Below, piece after piece: positions 1 to 12,348 of a DNA stretch of 53,482 bases; the first letter of the stretch is position 1, and every line of letters starts with the position of its first letter. Below the pieces are notes generated by a model that had not been told where the DNA came from, made no database searches, and worked only from the letters and a program-made list of their open reading frames with translations. The stretch spans positions 1 to 53,482 of the forward strand of contig CAZNNH010000024.1 in the NCBI GenBank assembly GCA_964574335.1, written 5' to 3'. The DNA comes from CAZNNH01 sp964574335. Lineage in GTDB: Bacteria > Acidobacteriota > Vicinamibacteria > Fen-336. The translations under genes and the position numbers were made by a program.

Positions 1-2
1 CC

Positions 3-1661
3 GGCCTCACTCCTCCCCTGGGCATCGCCTATCTGGCCGCCTACCTGCTGAGCTACGAGCATCCGGTCCAGGTCATCGATGCGCTGGGAGAGGCACCGCA
101 GAGCACCTATCCCTTCCAGCGGCAGACCTTCCTGCGCGGCCTGGCCCTCGACGAGATCGTCGATCGTATCGACGAGGGCTCGGCGGTGGTCGGCGTCTCG
201 AACCTGTTCAGCTTCGCCTGGCCTGCCATCGAGGAGCTGTGCCGCCTCATCCACGCCCGGCACCCGGACAAGGTGCTGGTGCTAGGGGGTCCCCATCCCT
301 CGGCGATGTACCGGGAGATCCTGCAGACGTGCCCCGAGGTGAGCTGGATCGCCCGTGGTGAGGAGGGCGAGGAGAGCCTGCTGCGGCTGGTGCGACACCT
401 CGAGGGTCGGGTCGATTATGGCGCCCTCACCGGCCTGGCCACTCGCGACTCGGACGGGAACGTGGTGGACCTGATATCCGCCAAGCGGATCACCGACCTG
501 ACCAGGAAGACCGTCCCCTTCCCGGCCCGCCACCTGCTCCCCATGGAGAACTACATCCGGGCCCAGGAAGGCCACGGCCCCTCCGCCGGCCGCTGGACGT
601 CGATCCTCAGCTCGCGGGGGTGTCCGTACGGTTGCACCTTCTGTGGCTCACGGAGGACCAAGTGGGTCTCGCGGCCCGCCTCCGACGTGGTCGACGAGAT
701 GGAGCACTGCGTCCGAGAGTGGGGCATCGAGGAGTTCCATTTCGAAGACGACAACATGACGATCGACGCCAAGAGGCTCATGCAGATCTGCGACGAGATC
801 ATCGCGCGCGACCTGCGAATCCGCTGGCAGACCCCCAACGGCATCCGCGCCAGCCGTACCAGCGACGAGATGCTGGAGAAGATGAAGGCCAGCGGGTGCA
901 TGCACGTGACCCTCGCCCCCGAGAGCGGCTCCGAGCGGGTGCTCAAGGAGGTCGTGCAGAAGGGCAATGACTTCACCCTGGAGCAGCTCAAGGCGTGCGG
1001 GGCCCGCGCCCATCAGCTCGGCATGAAGGTGGCCGCCTACTTCATCCTTGGCATGCCGGGAGAGACCCACCAGGACATCGAGGCCTCGATCCGCTACGCC
1101 CGCGATCTAGCCAAGGTGGGGGTGGACGAGGTGGCGTTCGGCCTGTTCATACCGCTCCCTGGGACACCCCTGTTCGATGCGGTGCGAGCCAAGCTGGAGG
1201 GCGTCGACTGGCTCGACCTGCTGGCAATCGGTGACCTCAACCGCGCCAAATCATGGAACGACACCATCTCCGACGAACAGCTCAATGGGCTGCGGCGACG
1301 CGCGTACCTGACCTTCCACCTGACCCGCTTGGTCTATCACCCGGTTGCTTTCCTGCGCACCCTCTTGAACGTCCTGCGAAGCATCGAGGAGACGAAGACG
1401 GAGCGCACCATGCGACAGTTCCTGCAGCGTATCAAGCTGCAGAAGAAGCGTTACGTCGGTGCCCCTCCGCCGGCGGGCGGGGCGGCGCCCCCAACCTCGG
1501 ATTCGCACGACCTCAACGCCTATCCCTACGACGAACGCACGACGCTGAAGGTGCTCCTCCAGGGGGACTCCCACTATGCCTACGGTCACAGCTTTCTCAA
1601 GACCTTACGCCTGGTCGTCGCCGACCTCGGCCGAGCCGTCATTGGACGCGGGCGCGGGTAG
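3..1661 (+). CDS. B12-binding domain radical SAM protein (5' partial)
   Basis: The reading frame is open from the first bases of the window, so the true start lies upstream; 552 residues are visible. The N-terminal part (PPLGIAYLAAYL, later VLGGPHPS) is typical of the cobalamin-binding domain of B12-dependent radical SAM enzymes. The radical SAM cluster motif is RGCPYGCTFC, with cysteine codons at 621, 633 and 642 (CxxxCxxC). It is followed by the FEDDNMT and LAPESGSE segments usual in this class. These enzymes use a [4Fe-4S] cluster and S-adenosylmethionine, often for methylation or rearrangement of unactivated carbon; the substrate cannot be told from sequence. The glycan-gene context makes a role in modifying a surface sugar or lipid plausible, which is inference. 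The last 40-50 residues look unconserved and run up to the next gene. Confidence 0.88.
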   Translation, partial: GLTPPLGIAYLAAYLLSYEHPVQVIDALGEAPQSTYPFQRQTFLRGLALDEIVDRIDEGSAVVGVSNLFSFAWPAIEELCRLIHARHPDKVLVLGGPHPSAMYREILQTCPEVSWIARGEEGEESLLRLVRHLEGRVDYGALTGLATRDSDGNVVDLISAKRITDLTRKTVPFPARHLLPMENYIRAQEGHGPSAGRWTSILSSRGCPYGCTFCGSRRTKWVSRPASDVVDEMEHCVREWGIEEFHFEDDNMTIDAKRLMQICDEIIARDLRIRWQTPNGIRASRTSDEMLEKMKASGCMHVTLAPESGSERVLKEVVQKGNDFTLEQLKACGARAHQLGMKVAAYFILGMPGETHQDIEASIRYARDLAKVGVDEVAFGLFIPLPGTPLFDAVRAKLEGVDWLDLLAIGDLNRAKSWNDTISDEQLNGLRRRAYLTFHLTRLVYHPVAFLRTLLNVLRSIEETKTERTMRQFLQRIKLQKKRYVGAPPPAGGAAPPTSDSHDLNAYPYDERTTLKVLLQGDSHYAYGHSFLKTLRLVVADLGRAVIGRGRG

Positions 1662-1695
1662 GCGGTCCGCCGCACCCGCATCCCGTGGGGCGAGG

Positions 1696-2817
1696 GTGGC
1701 AGCCGCTCTCGTCGTTGCGGCTGTGTCGTTGGCCATCCCGGGGCGGACCGGGGCTGACGACCGGCAGGCGCCCCCGCCGGGTTTCGAGCCGCACGACCAC
1801 ACGGGTCTGTTCCTCCTCGCCGGACAGCTCCCGGAGCAACGCTGGGCCCACGTGGTGGGCCTTCCCTTCCTGACCGGCACGGCCGTCTCTGACGAGTGGC
1901 CGCGTCTCCAACCGGAGCCGGATCGGTTCGTCTGGGAGTCGCTCGACCGGCGCGTCGCGATCATCGCCAAGGCGAACAAAAAGGTCGGCCTCCGGGTTCT
2001 CCCCGGCGTGACGGTCCCCGACTGGGTCTACCAGCGGGGAGCGCGGGTTTTCGAGTTCGTCGACCGCAACCCCTATCACGGCACGGATCGGTACCCGGAA
2101 GGACACCGGAACGCCACCCTCGGCCAGAAGCTGCGGTTGCCGGTACCGTGGGACGAGCCGTTCCTGGTCGCCTGGGAGGGCTTCGTAGCAGCGCTCGGGA
2201 AGCGGCTGGAGGGCCAGCCGATCACGATGGTCCACGTGACCGGCCCCACCAGGCACTCCGCCGAGATGCTGCTGCCACGCGGCCCTGAGGATCGGGAGCA
2301 CTGGAAGCAGCTCGGCTACTCTCCCGAGAAACTGATCATGGCCTGGCAGCGGTGCATCGACGCGTTTGGCCGCTCCTTCCCGAGCTCCGCGCTGGCCCTG
2401 GACCTGGGCCCCGCGATCTTCGACGACGGGGTGGTGGAGTCCGTCGTCGAGTGGGCCCTGGACCGCTACGGCGCCCGCATCTTCCTCCAGAACAACATCC
2501 TGCTAGCCCAGCAGGAGCGCAGGCGCCTGGACTGGGCAGTGCTCGAGCGCCACGCGGGAAGGGCCACTATCGGGTTCGGTCGAATGCCGCTCCGCCTTGG
2601 CCGCGATACCGACCGCGGCGAGGCCCGGGGGCTACGACGCAGGAACTTCCAGGGGATGTTCGTGGCGGGGATGGAGTTGGGCGCGACCTATTTCGAGATT
2701 GGTTGGCGCGACGCCAGGGACTTCCCCGAGGTGGCGGCGGCCGCGGCTAGCGCTCTGGACGAGGCCGCGACGCGACCGCCCCCACCGAAACGGGAAGAAG
2801 CTCCCGGTACACGCTGA
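1696..2817 (+). CDS. Secreted glycoside-hydrolase-like TIM-barrel protein
   Basis: About 373 residues from the GTG at 1696. An in-frame ATG at 1576 would add 40 residues that overlap the radical SAM gene and look out of frame, so I prefer GTG, which gives a hydrophobic signal-like start (AAALVVAAVSLAIPG). The segment with W..LQPEPDRFVWESLD, then KVGLRVLPGV and PDWVYQRGARVFEF, matches the early strands of clan GH-A type beta-galactosidase-like barrels, where a traveller-like motif precedes P-W. I cannot assign catalytic glutamates with certainty. Probably exported and acting on a glycan. Its last 71 bases overlap, tail to tail, the 3' end of the GT4 gene on the other strand. Family assignment is tentative. 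Confidence 0.6.
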   Translation: MAAALVVAAVSLAIPGRTGADDRQAPPPGFEPHDHTGLFLLAGQLPEQRWAHVVGLPFLTGTAVSDEWPRLQPEPDRFVWESLDRRVAIIAKANKKVGLRVLPGVTVPDWVYQRGARVFEFVDRNPYHGTDRYPEGHRNATLGQKLRLPVPWDEPFLVAWEGFVAALGKRLEGQPITMVHVTGPTRHSAEMLLPRGPEDREHWKQLGYSPEKLIMAWQRCIDAFGRSFPSSALALDLGPAIFDDGVVESVVEWALDRYGARIFLQNNILLAQQERRRLDWAVLERHAGRATIGFGRMPLRLGRDTDRGEARGLRRRNFQGMFVAGMELGATYFEIGWRDARDFPEVAAAAASALDEAATRPPPPKREEAPGTR

Positions 2818-4036
2818 CCGCGCGGCTGGCCAGCCGCGGCCACGAGAAGCGCTCGCGCACCTCCCGTCTGCCGTTCTCCGAGAGGCGTGCGGCGAAGGGT
2901 CGATCCGTCAGCACCCGCACGATGGCAGCCCCCAGCGCCCGCCAGTCGTGGTCGGGGGCCAGGGCCGCCGAGTCCCCGTCGCGGATCCCCTTGGCCGAGC
3001 CGGCGAACGTAACCACCGGACAGCCGCTGGCCAGCGAGTTGAGCAGCTTGACCGGGAAGCCCGGGCATTCCGGCCGGGGGATCACGCTGACTTCGGCCGC
3101 AGCCAGGAAGGCTGGCACCTCGGAGAAGTCCTTCAGGTGGATGATCCTGAGATGCCCCTCGACTCCGAGCTCACGCGCTAGGTCCCAGTAGTAGCCCTCG
3201 TCCTCCGGCTTGCTGGCGTTGGCGGCGATCACCACCCTGACCGTGCTCAGCTCGGCGGCGACAACGCTCAGCGCGCGCAGCAGGTAGTCGAGCCGCTGCA
3301 GGCGGTTGAGCGTCCCGGTGTAGAGAACCAGCGGCCCACCGCCCAGACCGTACCGCTCGCGGATCTCGCTGCCATCGGCGCCCTCGAACATCTCGGGGTA
3401 GACGCCGAGCGGGATGACGTGGATGCATCGGTCGGGGATCCCGCGCCTACGTAGGAAGTCGGCGAGCTCCTCGGAGATGGCGATGGTGCAATCGGACAGG
3501 CGTGGCACGAACCAGTCCAGGAATCGGGCCAGGCCGTCCGCCAGGAATCGCGGCCGGATGAAGCCGTAGGAGCCAAGCTCGTCGACCATCGTGTTGACGG
3601 CGTTGTAGACGACGGGCTTGCCGGTGAGCAAGCGCGCCAGGCCCCCTACCAAGCCACCTTCGTAGTTGTGGGCGTGGATGACGTCGATATCGGCGCGGCG
3701 GACCAGCCTCACCAGGGCGATGAGCAACTGCAGGTCGAGGAGCGGCTTCTGCCAGGTCGGCCCGACGACGACATGTCGGCCGCCCAGGCCGCCCCGGATG
3801 CGATGGATCGTCACCCCGGGAGGGGGCTCGCCTTCGCCGGTGTGATAGGTGACGACGTGGACGTCGTGTCCCAGCTCCGACACGGCCAGTGCCATCTCGG
3901 CGATCGCCGCCGGGGTCCCGTAGTTGGCCGGAAAAGGGGCTGCCGCGATCATGGCAACCCGGAGAGGCCGCGCTGCCGGAGCCGTCACTCGCCTTCGTTG
4001 CCGATCGTTCGGATCGTGTTCGGGAGCAGGTGGCAC
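2747..4036 (-). CDS. Glycosyltransferase family 4
   Basis: A 429-residue GT-B fold retaining glycosyltransferase. Seen directly: an N-terminal Rossmann start (LRVAMIAAAPFPANYGTPAAIAEMA), the inter-domain H-A-H-N-Y-E-G-G loop, IPLGVYPEMF before the C-terminal domain, VLYTGTLNRLQRLDYLLRAL, and a late segment IPRPECPGFPVKLLNSLASGCPVV in place of the usual E-x7-E region. The first 25 residues are basic and poorly conserved, and overlap the end of the upstream GT2 gene by 52 bases, so a start nearer LRVAMIAAAP is possible. It probably transfers a nucleotide-activated sugar during assembly of a surface polysaccharide at the inner face of the membrane; the sugar is unknown. It forms a two-gene minus-strand unit with the GT2 gene. 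Confidence 0.88.
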   Translation of the reverse strand: MPPAPEHDPNDRQRRRVTAPAARPLRVAMIAAAPFPANYGTPAAIAEMALAVSELGHDVHVVTYHTGEGEPPPGVTIHRIRGGLGGRHVVVGPTWQKPLLDLQLLIALVRLVRRADIDVIHAHNYEGGLVGGLARLLTGKPVVYNAVNTMVDELGSYGFIRPRFLADGLARFLDWFVPRLSDCTIAISEELADFLRRRGIPDRCIHVIPLGVYPEMFEGADGSEIRERYGLGGGPLVLYTGTLNRLQRLDYLLRALSVVAAELSTVRVVIAANASKPEDEGYYWDLARELGVEGHLRIIHLKDFSEVPAFLAAAEVSVIPRPECPGFPVKLLNSLASGCPVVTFAGSAKGIRDGDSAALAPDHDWRALGAAIVRVLTDRPFAARLSENGRREVRERFSWPRLASRAVSVYRELLPVSVGAVASRPRPER

Positions 4037-4896
4037 CCCGGCACGCGTTGGGCGGCGGTCTCGACGAGCATCCGGCGGCGCCGGTCCGGGAAGTTGATGG
4101 GCAGGTTGTGACGGCGTCGCTGCTGGTGGCGACGGTTGTGGGCGACCGGCTCATGCTGCTGGCGGCGATCGTAGGGAACGAAGATACGGTCGACGCTTCG
4201 CAGCTTGAAGTGGAGGCGTGCCAGCTCCCGGAAGGCTTTGACGATCACCCGCAGCCGGGCGCCGGTCGGCGCCCCGGCCCGACGCTCAAAGTGGGTGACC
4301 GGAACCTGCTTGATCTTGAACCCCATCCGCATCGCCTGGACCAGGATGTCGGTGTTGACCATGGCCCCCACCGCGTCCATCTTGATGACCCGGAACAGCG
4401 AGGATCGGAACAGCTTGAAGGCGCAGTCGATGTCCCGGACCTTGAGCCCAAGCACCAGCCTCACCAGGACGTTCCAGCCGAAGGCGAACACCTTCCGGTA
4501 GAAGGGGTCGTTGCGATGGTGGCGGTAGCCGATCACCGCATCGAACTGCTCGGCCCACACCAGAAGCAGCGGCAGCTCGGTGAGATGGAACTGCAGGTCG
4601 GCGTCCGAGAAGAAGATCAGGTCCTTCTTGGCGATCTGGATGCCGGAACGGAGCGCCGCTCCGTATCCCTGGTTCACGGCGTGGTGAACCGTCTTGACCC
4701 GCGGGTCCCGCCCGGCAATGGCGTCGATGATCTCGGCGGTCCGATCACGGCTACCGTCGTCGACGACGATGATCTCCCAGTCCGCGGTGAGATCCTCGAG
4801 GCAGTCATTCGCCTGCTCGATGGCATCCGCGACGTTCCGCTCCTCGTTGAAGGCCGGAAACACCACCGAGATGCTCTGACGGCAGAAAAGTGCCAT
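3985..4896 (-). CDS. Glycosyltransferase family 2 (polyprenyl-phosphate sugar synthase-like)
   Basis: 303 residues. The first 235 match the DPM1-like GT2 group: SVVFPAFNEERNV, EIIVVDDGSRDRT, NQGYGAALRSG, the metal-binding FSDADLQF motif, and DIDCAFKLFR. These enzymes usually transfer a sugar from a nucleotide donor to undecaprenyl or dolichyl phosphate on the cytoplasmic face. A good Shine-Dalgarno (GAGGAG) precedes the ATG at 4896. The last 65 residues are odd: rich in Arg, His and Gln (RRQQHEPVAHNRRHQQRRR) and unlike the family, which generally ends near residue 240 or continues into membrane helices. They may be a lineage-specific tail or the product of a frameshift. The 3' end overlaps the GT4 gene. 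Confidence 0.88.
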   Translation of the reverse strand: MALFCRQSISVVFPAFNEERNVADAIEQANDCLEDLTADWEIIVVDDGSRDRTAEIIDAIAGRDPRVKTVHHAVNQGYGAALRSGIQIAKKDLIFFSDADLQFHLTELPLLLVWAEQFDAVIGYRHHRNDPFYRKVFAFGWNVLVRLVLGLKVRDIDCAFKLFRSSLFRVIKMDAVGAMVNTDILVQAMRMGFKIKQVPVTHFERRAGAPTGARLRVIVKAFRELARLHFKLRSVDRIFVPYDRRQQHEPVAHNRRHQQRRRHNLPINFPDRRRRMLVETAAQRVPGCHLLPNTIRTIGNEGE

Positions 4897-4970
4897 ACCG
4901 CTCCTCAGCGGCAGCCGCGATCCTGAGACCGTCTCGCCGGATCGAGGCTGACTTCTCGTTCAGCGACTTC

Positions 4971-5000
4971 AATATCGCTTGCCCCGAGCACGGGTGTCAA
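4971..5000 (-). promoter_or_regulatory. Candidate promoter for the GT2-GT4 unit
   Basis: On the minus strand a perfect TTGACA (5000 to 4995) is followed after 18 bases by GATATT (4976 to 4971), four of six matches to the -10 consensus. The gene starts at 4896, giving a leader of about 65-70 nt with a Shine-Dalgarno. The rest of the 4897-5138 gap shows no gene. Confidence 0.4.
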
Positions 5001-5138
5001 GGAGGCTCGGCGGGGCTCGGCGGGAGGTGTGACCCAAGACACAGCCGCGGCGCCGGCCATGCTATCCTGCGCGTTCGAGCACCCCGCTTCTCGAGGTGAG
5101 AGCAGCGCGCCGCTCGCTCGGGCAGCAGGAGGGATCCC

Positions 5139-6533
5139 ATGGCGCGGGTCAGCCAGATCTTCGACCGTCCTGGCGCGTCCTTCCGACTCCACTTGGCGGG
5201 CGTCCTCTGGAACCTGGCCTTCCTGGCGGTGCTCGGGGCCTTCCCCACTTCCCGTCGGAACCTCCACCCTCCGGAGGGCCCGTACGCGGAGAACCGCTGG
5301 TCCGGCACCGACGTGCTCACCTACGTCCGGCCAGCCCGCGAGCTCCTCGCCTCGGGCACCTTCTCGAACGACGGCCTCGTTCCCGACTACCATCGGACCA
5401 TCGGCTACCCGGCCTTCCTGGCGGCATCGATGCTCCTGCTGGGCGAGCACTGGCTGTTCGGCGTGCTGCTCGCCCAGGCCTTCCTGTTCGCGCTCGCCTA
5501 CCCGGCGGTTCACAGCCTGGCGGGCAGCCTCTTCCCCGACCAACGCCGGGTCAGCTACCTGGCGCTCGGCTTCCTGTTCCTGGCGGGCACCTACTGGGCC
5601 AGCTCCACCGCCCTCTTGACCGACCTGATGTGCGCCGTCTGCTTGACCGCTGGACTGGCCAGCGGTCTACTGGCGGTGGTGCGGCGATCCTGGGGTTGGG
5701 CCGCCGCACAGGTCCTGCTGATCGGCTACGCGGCCCAGGTGCGGCCGAGCCTGGTACTCTACGCCCCCATCCACCTGTTGCTGCTCCTGGCCGTGGCCCG
5801 GCGTCACGGGCAGCTCCGGGACCGCAAGGTCCGCCTGGTGATCGCCGGCTCGGTGCTGGCGATCGCCCTGCTCGGACTCGCTCCTGCCCTCCGGAACCTG
5901 GTCCACCACGGCTACTTCCACCCTTCGGACGCCTTCGAGGTCAACCTATTCAAGCAGCTCGGGCGCCGCGTGACCGACGCCGCCGGCGCGGAAGGCCGCT
6001 ACCTAGCCCTCCGGGACGAGGTGGCGGCGAGGCCGGGTCTACGGGACCAAGTCGAGGGAGAACGGCGGGCGGCGATCGCCATCGTCTGTCGATACCCGCG
6101 AATCACAGCCCGAGTCGTGGCCGGCCAGGCGTTCGCGATCCTCACCAGCAGTCACTGGTTGAAGGTCGCCAACCTGTACGGCTACCACTGGCAGGCCGTG
6201 CCCAAGGCCGGCCTCCGACCCGCCCGCGTGCTGCTGGGCGTGGCCGCGGTGTGGGTGCTCGTCTACCTGGCGGTCTACGTCCTCGCCATGCTACGGCTCT
6301 TCCGGATGTGGCGGAGCGGGGATCGCCTGCTTGCTTTGGCGTTGGTCGCCTTCTTCCTCTACCTGCTCGTCCCCTCGTTCACCGACGCCGCCGGTGCGAG
6401 GATGCGGCTTCCGGTCGAGGGGCTCCTGGCCGTTCTCGCCGCCTCTGAGTGGGAGCTTCGGCGGCTGGGGAGCGGTCCCGCCGGCGTCGACGCGGTCCGG
6501 CGAGACGATCCCGGGGAGGCGATCGCGCAGTAG
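5139..6533 (+). CDS. Multi-pass membrane protein, GT-C glycosyltransferase-like
   Basis: 464 residues with about nine to ten hydrophobic segments. The start is an ATG at 5139 with a strong Shine-Dalgarno (AGGAGG, 5127-5132). After the first membrane segment comes a periplasmic loop with W-S-G-T-D-V-L-T-Y and later PDYHRTIGYPAFLA, which resembles the acidic and R-x-P-x-Y-P segments that bind lipid-linked donors in GT39/GT83-type (PMT/ArnT-like) transferases. Such proteins move a sugar from polyprenyl phosphate to an acceptor on the outer face of the inner membrane. The GT2 gene divergent from it could make that donor (inference). The last 240 bases overlap, antisense, the unconserved tail of the SGNH hydrolase gene. 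Confidence 0.72.
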   Translation: MARVSQIFDRPGASFRLHLAGVLWNLAFLAVLGAFPTSRRNLHPPEGPYAENRWSGTDVLTYVRPARELLASGTFSNDGLVPDYHRTIGYPAFLAASMLLLGEHWLFGVLLAQAFLFALAYPAVHSLAGSLFPDQRRVSYLALGFLFLAGTYWASSTALLTDLMCAVCLTAGLASGLLAVVRRSWGWAAAQVLLIGYAAQVRPSLVLYAPIHLLLLLAVARRHGQLRDRKVRLVIAGSVLAIALLGLAPALRNLVHHGYFHPSDAFEVNLFKQLGRRVTDAAGAEGRYLALRDEVAARPGLRDQVEGERRAAIAIVCRYPRITARVVAGQAFAILTSSHWLKVANLYGYHWQAVPKAGLRPARVLLGVAAVWVLVYLAVYVLAMLRLFRMWRSGDRLLALALVAFFLYLLVPSFTDAAGARMRLPVEGLLAVLAASEWELRRLGSGPAGVDAVRRDDPGEAIAQ

Positions 6534-7631
6534 GTCGGCGAGCGCGTCGGCGATGACGCGGTTGCCCGCCGGCGAGCAGTGCCCGCCGGCCGCGAAGTAA
6601 CGGCCCGCCTTGCGGGGCGTCTCGAGGGTCTCGGCCACTGCGGTGATGGCGTCGAGATAGAGGATCGCCCCCCGGTCGCAGCGTCGCCTGAGTAGCTCCC
6701 GCCAGGGCTCCTGCGGCTCGCCGGCGGCCTCGGCCTCCACCCTCCCCCGCGTCGGCAGCAGGAGGATCAGGGGTGTGGCACCTTCCTCCCGCACCTCTTC
6801 GCAGAAGGTGTCGACGATGCCGAACATCAGACGCCGGGGCCCCTCGTCTCCCCAAAGTGGGCTTCGCCCGGAGCGCGTGCCGGCGTCAGACAGTCCCTCA
6901 CCATAGCGCCATGCCTGGCGCCACACCCGGGGATCGAGCAGGTACCTGGAGTAGGGAAAGGAGAAGGGCGGAAGTCTCTCCTCCGAATACCAGTAGTCGT
7001 CGCGGCCCAACTGGGCCACGAACTCCGGGTCGCACAGCCGGACCAGGTCCTCGGCATCCCGGATCGGGTTTGGACGCAGCCTCAGCTTGCCGCCCTCGAG
7101 GACGAAGCGCGGCTTGGTCAGCGGGAGGCCGGTGTTTCGGAGCAGAAAGCGACGGTAGCAGTTGACGACCCGATTGATGTTGTCCGCCGGGAAGCCCAAC
7201 GCCACGACAGGAGCCATGACCGCCCGGCTCACCTGCCGGAATCGCAGCAGGGCCTGGTCCGCCCCATACCCACCCTGGCCGAAGTTCAGCACCGCACCGC
7301 CCAGCCGGCTTCCGAGGTAGGCCTCCCAGGTCTCGTCATCCTGCACCTCGTCGCAATGGACGAAGGAGTCGCCGAAGGCGAGCACGACGGGGGCGGCCTC
7401 CAGGTGGGAGCCGGTGCGCTCGCCGAACGGGCCCTTTCGGCGCTGCAGCCAGCCCAAGTCGGCGTCGAAGGCCGCGCGTGCGGCGCGCGCCTGTTGCTCG
7501 GTGAGCGTGTACCAGCCGGGCGCCGCGAAACGAAAGCGGTCCCGCCGCCAGTTGAAGAAGGCGTAGCTGACCGCTTCGACGACCAGCGCCGAGAGGCCGA
7601 CGACGATCACGCTGAGAAGCAGACGTCTCAC
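6291..7631 (-). CDS. Membrane-anchored SGNH/GDSL-family hydrolase-like protein
   Basis: I start this at the GTG at 7631, which puts a single hydrophobic anchor (LLLSVIVVGLSALVVEAVSYAFF) at the very N-terminus; the frame is open further upstream but that stretch is low-complexity. SGNH features: block I LAFGDSFVHCDEVQ, a GQGGYG block II, a substrate-side ADNINRVVNCY segment, and a final GGHCSPAGNRVIADAL in place of the usual D-x-x-H block V (His kept, Asp replaced by Gly). Proteins of this sort are often esterases or acetyl-transfer partners for cell-surface polysaccharides. The recognisable domain ends about 6535; the last roughly 80 codons are read antisense through the neighbouring membrane-protein gene and are Pro, Gly and Glu rich. 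Confidence 0.72.
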   Translation of the reverse strand: MRRLLLSVIVVGLSALVVEAVSYAFFNWRRDRFRFAAPGWYTLTEQQARAARAAFDADLGWLQRRKGPFGERTGSHLEAAPVVLAFGDSFVHCDEVQDDETWEAYLGSRLGGAVLNFGQGGYGADQALLRFRQVSRAVMAPVVALGFPADNINRVVNCYRRFLLRNTGLPLTKPRFVLEGGKLRLRPNPIRDAEDLVRLCDPEFVAQLGRDDYWYSEERLPPFSFPYSRYLLDPRVWRQAWRYGEGLSDAGTRSGRSPLWGDEGPRRLMFGIVDTFCEEVREEGATPLILLLPTRGRVEAEAAGEPQEPWRELLRRRCDRGAILYLDAITAVAETLETPRKAGRYFAAGGHCSPAGNRVIADALADLLRDRLPGIVSPDRVDAGGTAPQPPKLPLRGGENGQEPLDRKPHPRTGGVGERGDEQVEEEGDQRQSKQAIPAPPHPEEP

Positions 7632-7816
7632 GCAGAGGCCTCGTCGCCGCGAGCACCCGCCGGCCGGTCCCGCCGGCCTCGCTGCCGGGAGCGATCGGAC
7701 GCCGCCCGCGGCCCCACCGCCCGCCAAGGGTATCAGGCCGGGCTGTCGCCTTCCCGCCTGCCGGGACAGCACGACGGGCCAAACCGCCTTTCGATCGCGG
7801 CCTGGCAGACCGCGGC

Positions 7817-7846
7817 TTGACACAGGCCGCTTGCGCGGCCTAAATA
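7817..7846 (+). promoter_or_regulatory. Candidate promoter upstream of the large subtilase
   Basis: A perfect TTGACA (7817-7822) lies 18 bases before TAAATA (7841-7846). The spacer contains a 7-bp stem, 4-base loop hairpin (AGGCCGC/GCGGCCT, 7824-7841). The subtilase ATG is about 150 bases downstream. The -10 match is weak, so this is a candidate only. Confidence 0.35.
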
Positions 7847-7996
7847 GCGCTCCACGGCCCAATGCTGTCGTTCCGTCAAGACCGACACCGTCTACTGGTG
7901 GCTAGGTGTGTGCAGGCCGGAGCTGCCACCCAACCGCCGTCAGGTTTCGATCGACGCCTCGGCCGGAGCCGGGGCTTTGCCAGGGGGCACTGAGCG

Positions 7997-11374
<3,378 letters not shown>

Positions 11375-11393
11375 CCTCGGTCCGTTGACTACG

Positions 11394-11424
11394 ACGGCGG
11401 GTCGGCCAGAGGCCGGCCCGCCGT
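11394..11424 (+). terminator. Hairpin terminator after the subtilase
   Basis: A 14-bp stem with one mismatch and a 3-base loop (ACGGCGGGTCGGCC, AGA, GGCCGGCCCGCCGT) sits 20 bases after the stop codon. No clear U-run follows (TGCTTC). In this GC-rich genome it is a convincing terminator-type structure. Confidence 0.65.
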
Positions 11425-11502
11425 TGCTTCATCCTGAGCGCCAGCAACCAAGCGCTCGTCCAGGCCACGCTTGGCTGCTGTCCGCGCCATGGGCTTATAC
11501 AT

Positions 11503-12291
11503 ATGCACGTATCGATGAGCCGCTCCACAAGCTTGGTCGCCGCCGTGTGGCGGTCTCTTCAGGGCCGGCTGGGGCGGCTGCGCCGCGATCGGGTCGTGGC
11601 GTCTGTTCTGGCACGCCACCCCACGCTGACAGAGGCCCTGGCGGCGGCCGAGGCCACATCCGGAGCGACCGGCGCCGAGATCTGGGACTACGTGGCGTTG
11701 TACGTCACCATCCGCCGTCTCCGGCCACATGCCGTGCTCGAGTGCGGCACCGGACGCTCGACGTTCGTGATCGCCCAGGCACTCGCGGACCTGAGACAGG
11801 AGGATGGAACACGGCCAGCGACCCGATTCGTGTCGATGGAGCACGATGAGACCTGGCTGGCCCACGCCCAGCGGGCGCTATTCCCACGCCTCGAGGGCGC
11901 GGTCGATCTGGTTTGCTCTCCGAGCGACACCTACCGGCATTCCTTTCTCAGTGGGACCTGCTACCGGGAGATCCCCAACCATCCCTATGACTTCGTCTTC
12001 GTCGACGGCCCGACGCCAACCATCGACGGCCAGAGAACCTGCAACATAGACCTGATCCGACTCGTGGAGCGCTCGGATCACCCCATCACCGCTCTCGTCG
12101 ACAGCCGCACCCACACGGTGCTGGCCTTCGCGCTGGCGTTCGGACCGGACAAGGTGAGCTTCTACCGGGCGTGGAACCTGGGACGAGTGAACGCGGTGAG
12201 CCGCGCAGACCTCAAGCTCTTGGACAAGAGACGGATGTTCGCCGGGGTCCTAGAGCGGCTGGTACCGATCCGGTATGGAAGCCCGGTCTAG
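11503..12291 (+). CDS. Class I SAM-dependent methyltransferase-like protein
   Basis: 262 residues. The glycine-rich SAM-binding motif is VLECGTGRSTFVIAQAL (about residue 75), followed by an acidic strand end FVSMEHDETW and, later, YDFVFVDGPTPT, the pattern seen in Methyltransf_24-type proteins. The substrate is unknown; the position beside glycan genes suggests sugar or lipid modification. A TATACA element immediately precedes the first ATG (11503), so translation may really begin at the second ATG (11515, MSRSTSLVAAV). Separated by about 60 bases from the next methyltransferase, on the same strand, so possibly co-transcribed. Confidence 0.72.
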   Translation: MHVSMSRSTSLVAAVWRSLQGRLGRLRRDRVVASVLARHPTLTEALAAAEATSGATGAEIWDYVALYVTIRRLRPHAVLECGTGRSTFVIAQALADLRQEDGTRPATRFVSMEHDETWLAHAQRALFPRLEGAVDLVCSPSDTYRHSFLSGTCYREIPNHPYDFVFVDGPTPTIDGQRTCNIDLIRLVERSDHPITALVDSRTHTVLAFALAFGPDKVSFYRAWNLGRVNAVSRADLKLLDKRRMFAGVLERLVPIRYGSPV

Positions 12292-12348
12292 CGCGGCGCC
12301 AGGCAGAAGCCATCGCGGCGGCCCCTGCGGCCGTGTAGGATGGGTGGG

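Noticed and set aside
4897..5138. Possible small gene in the divergent gap
   Set aside because: Frames are short, without ribosome binding site; the segment is better explained as promoters and leaders.
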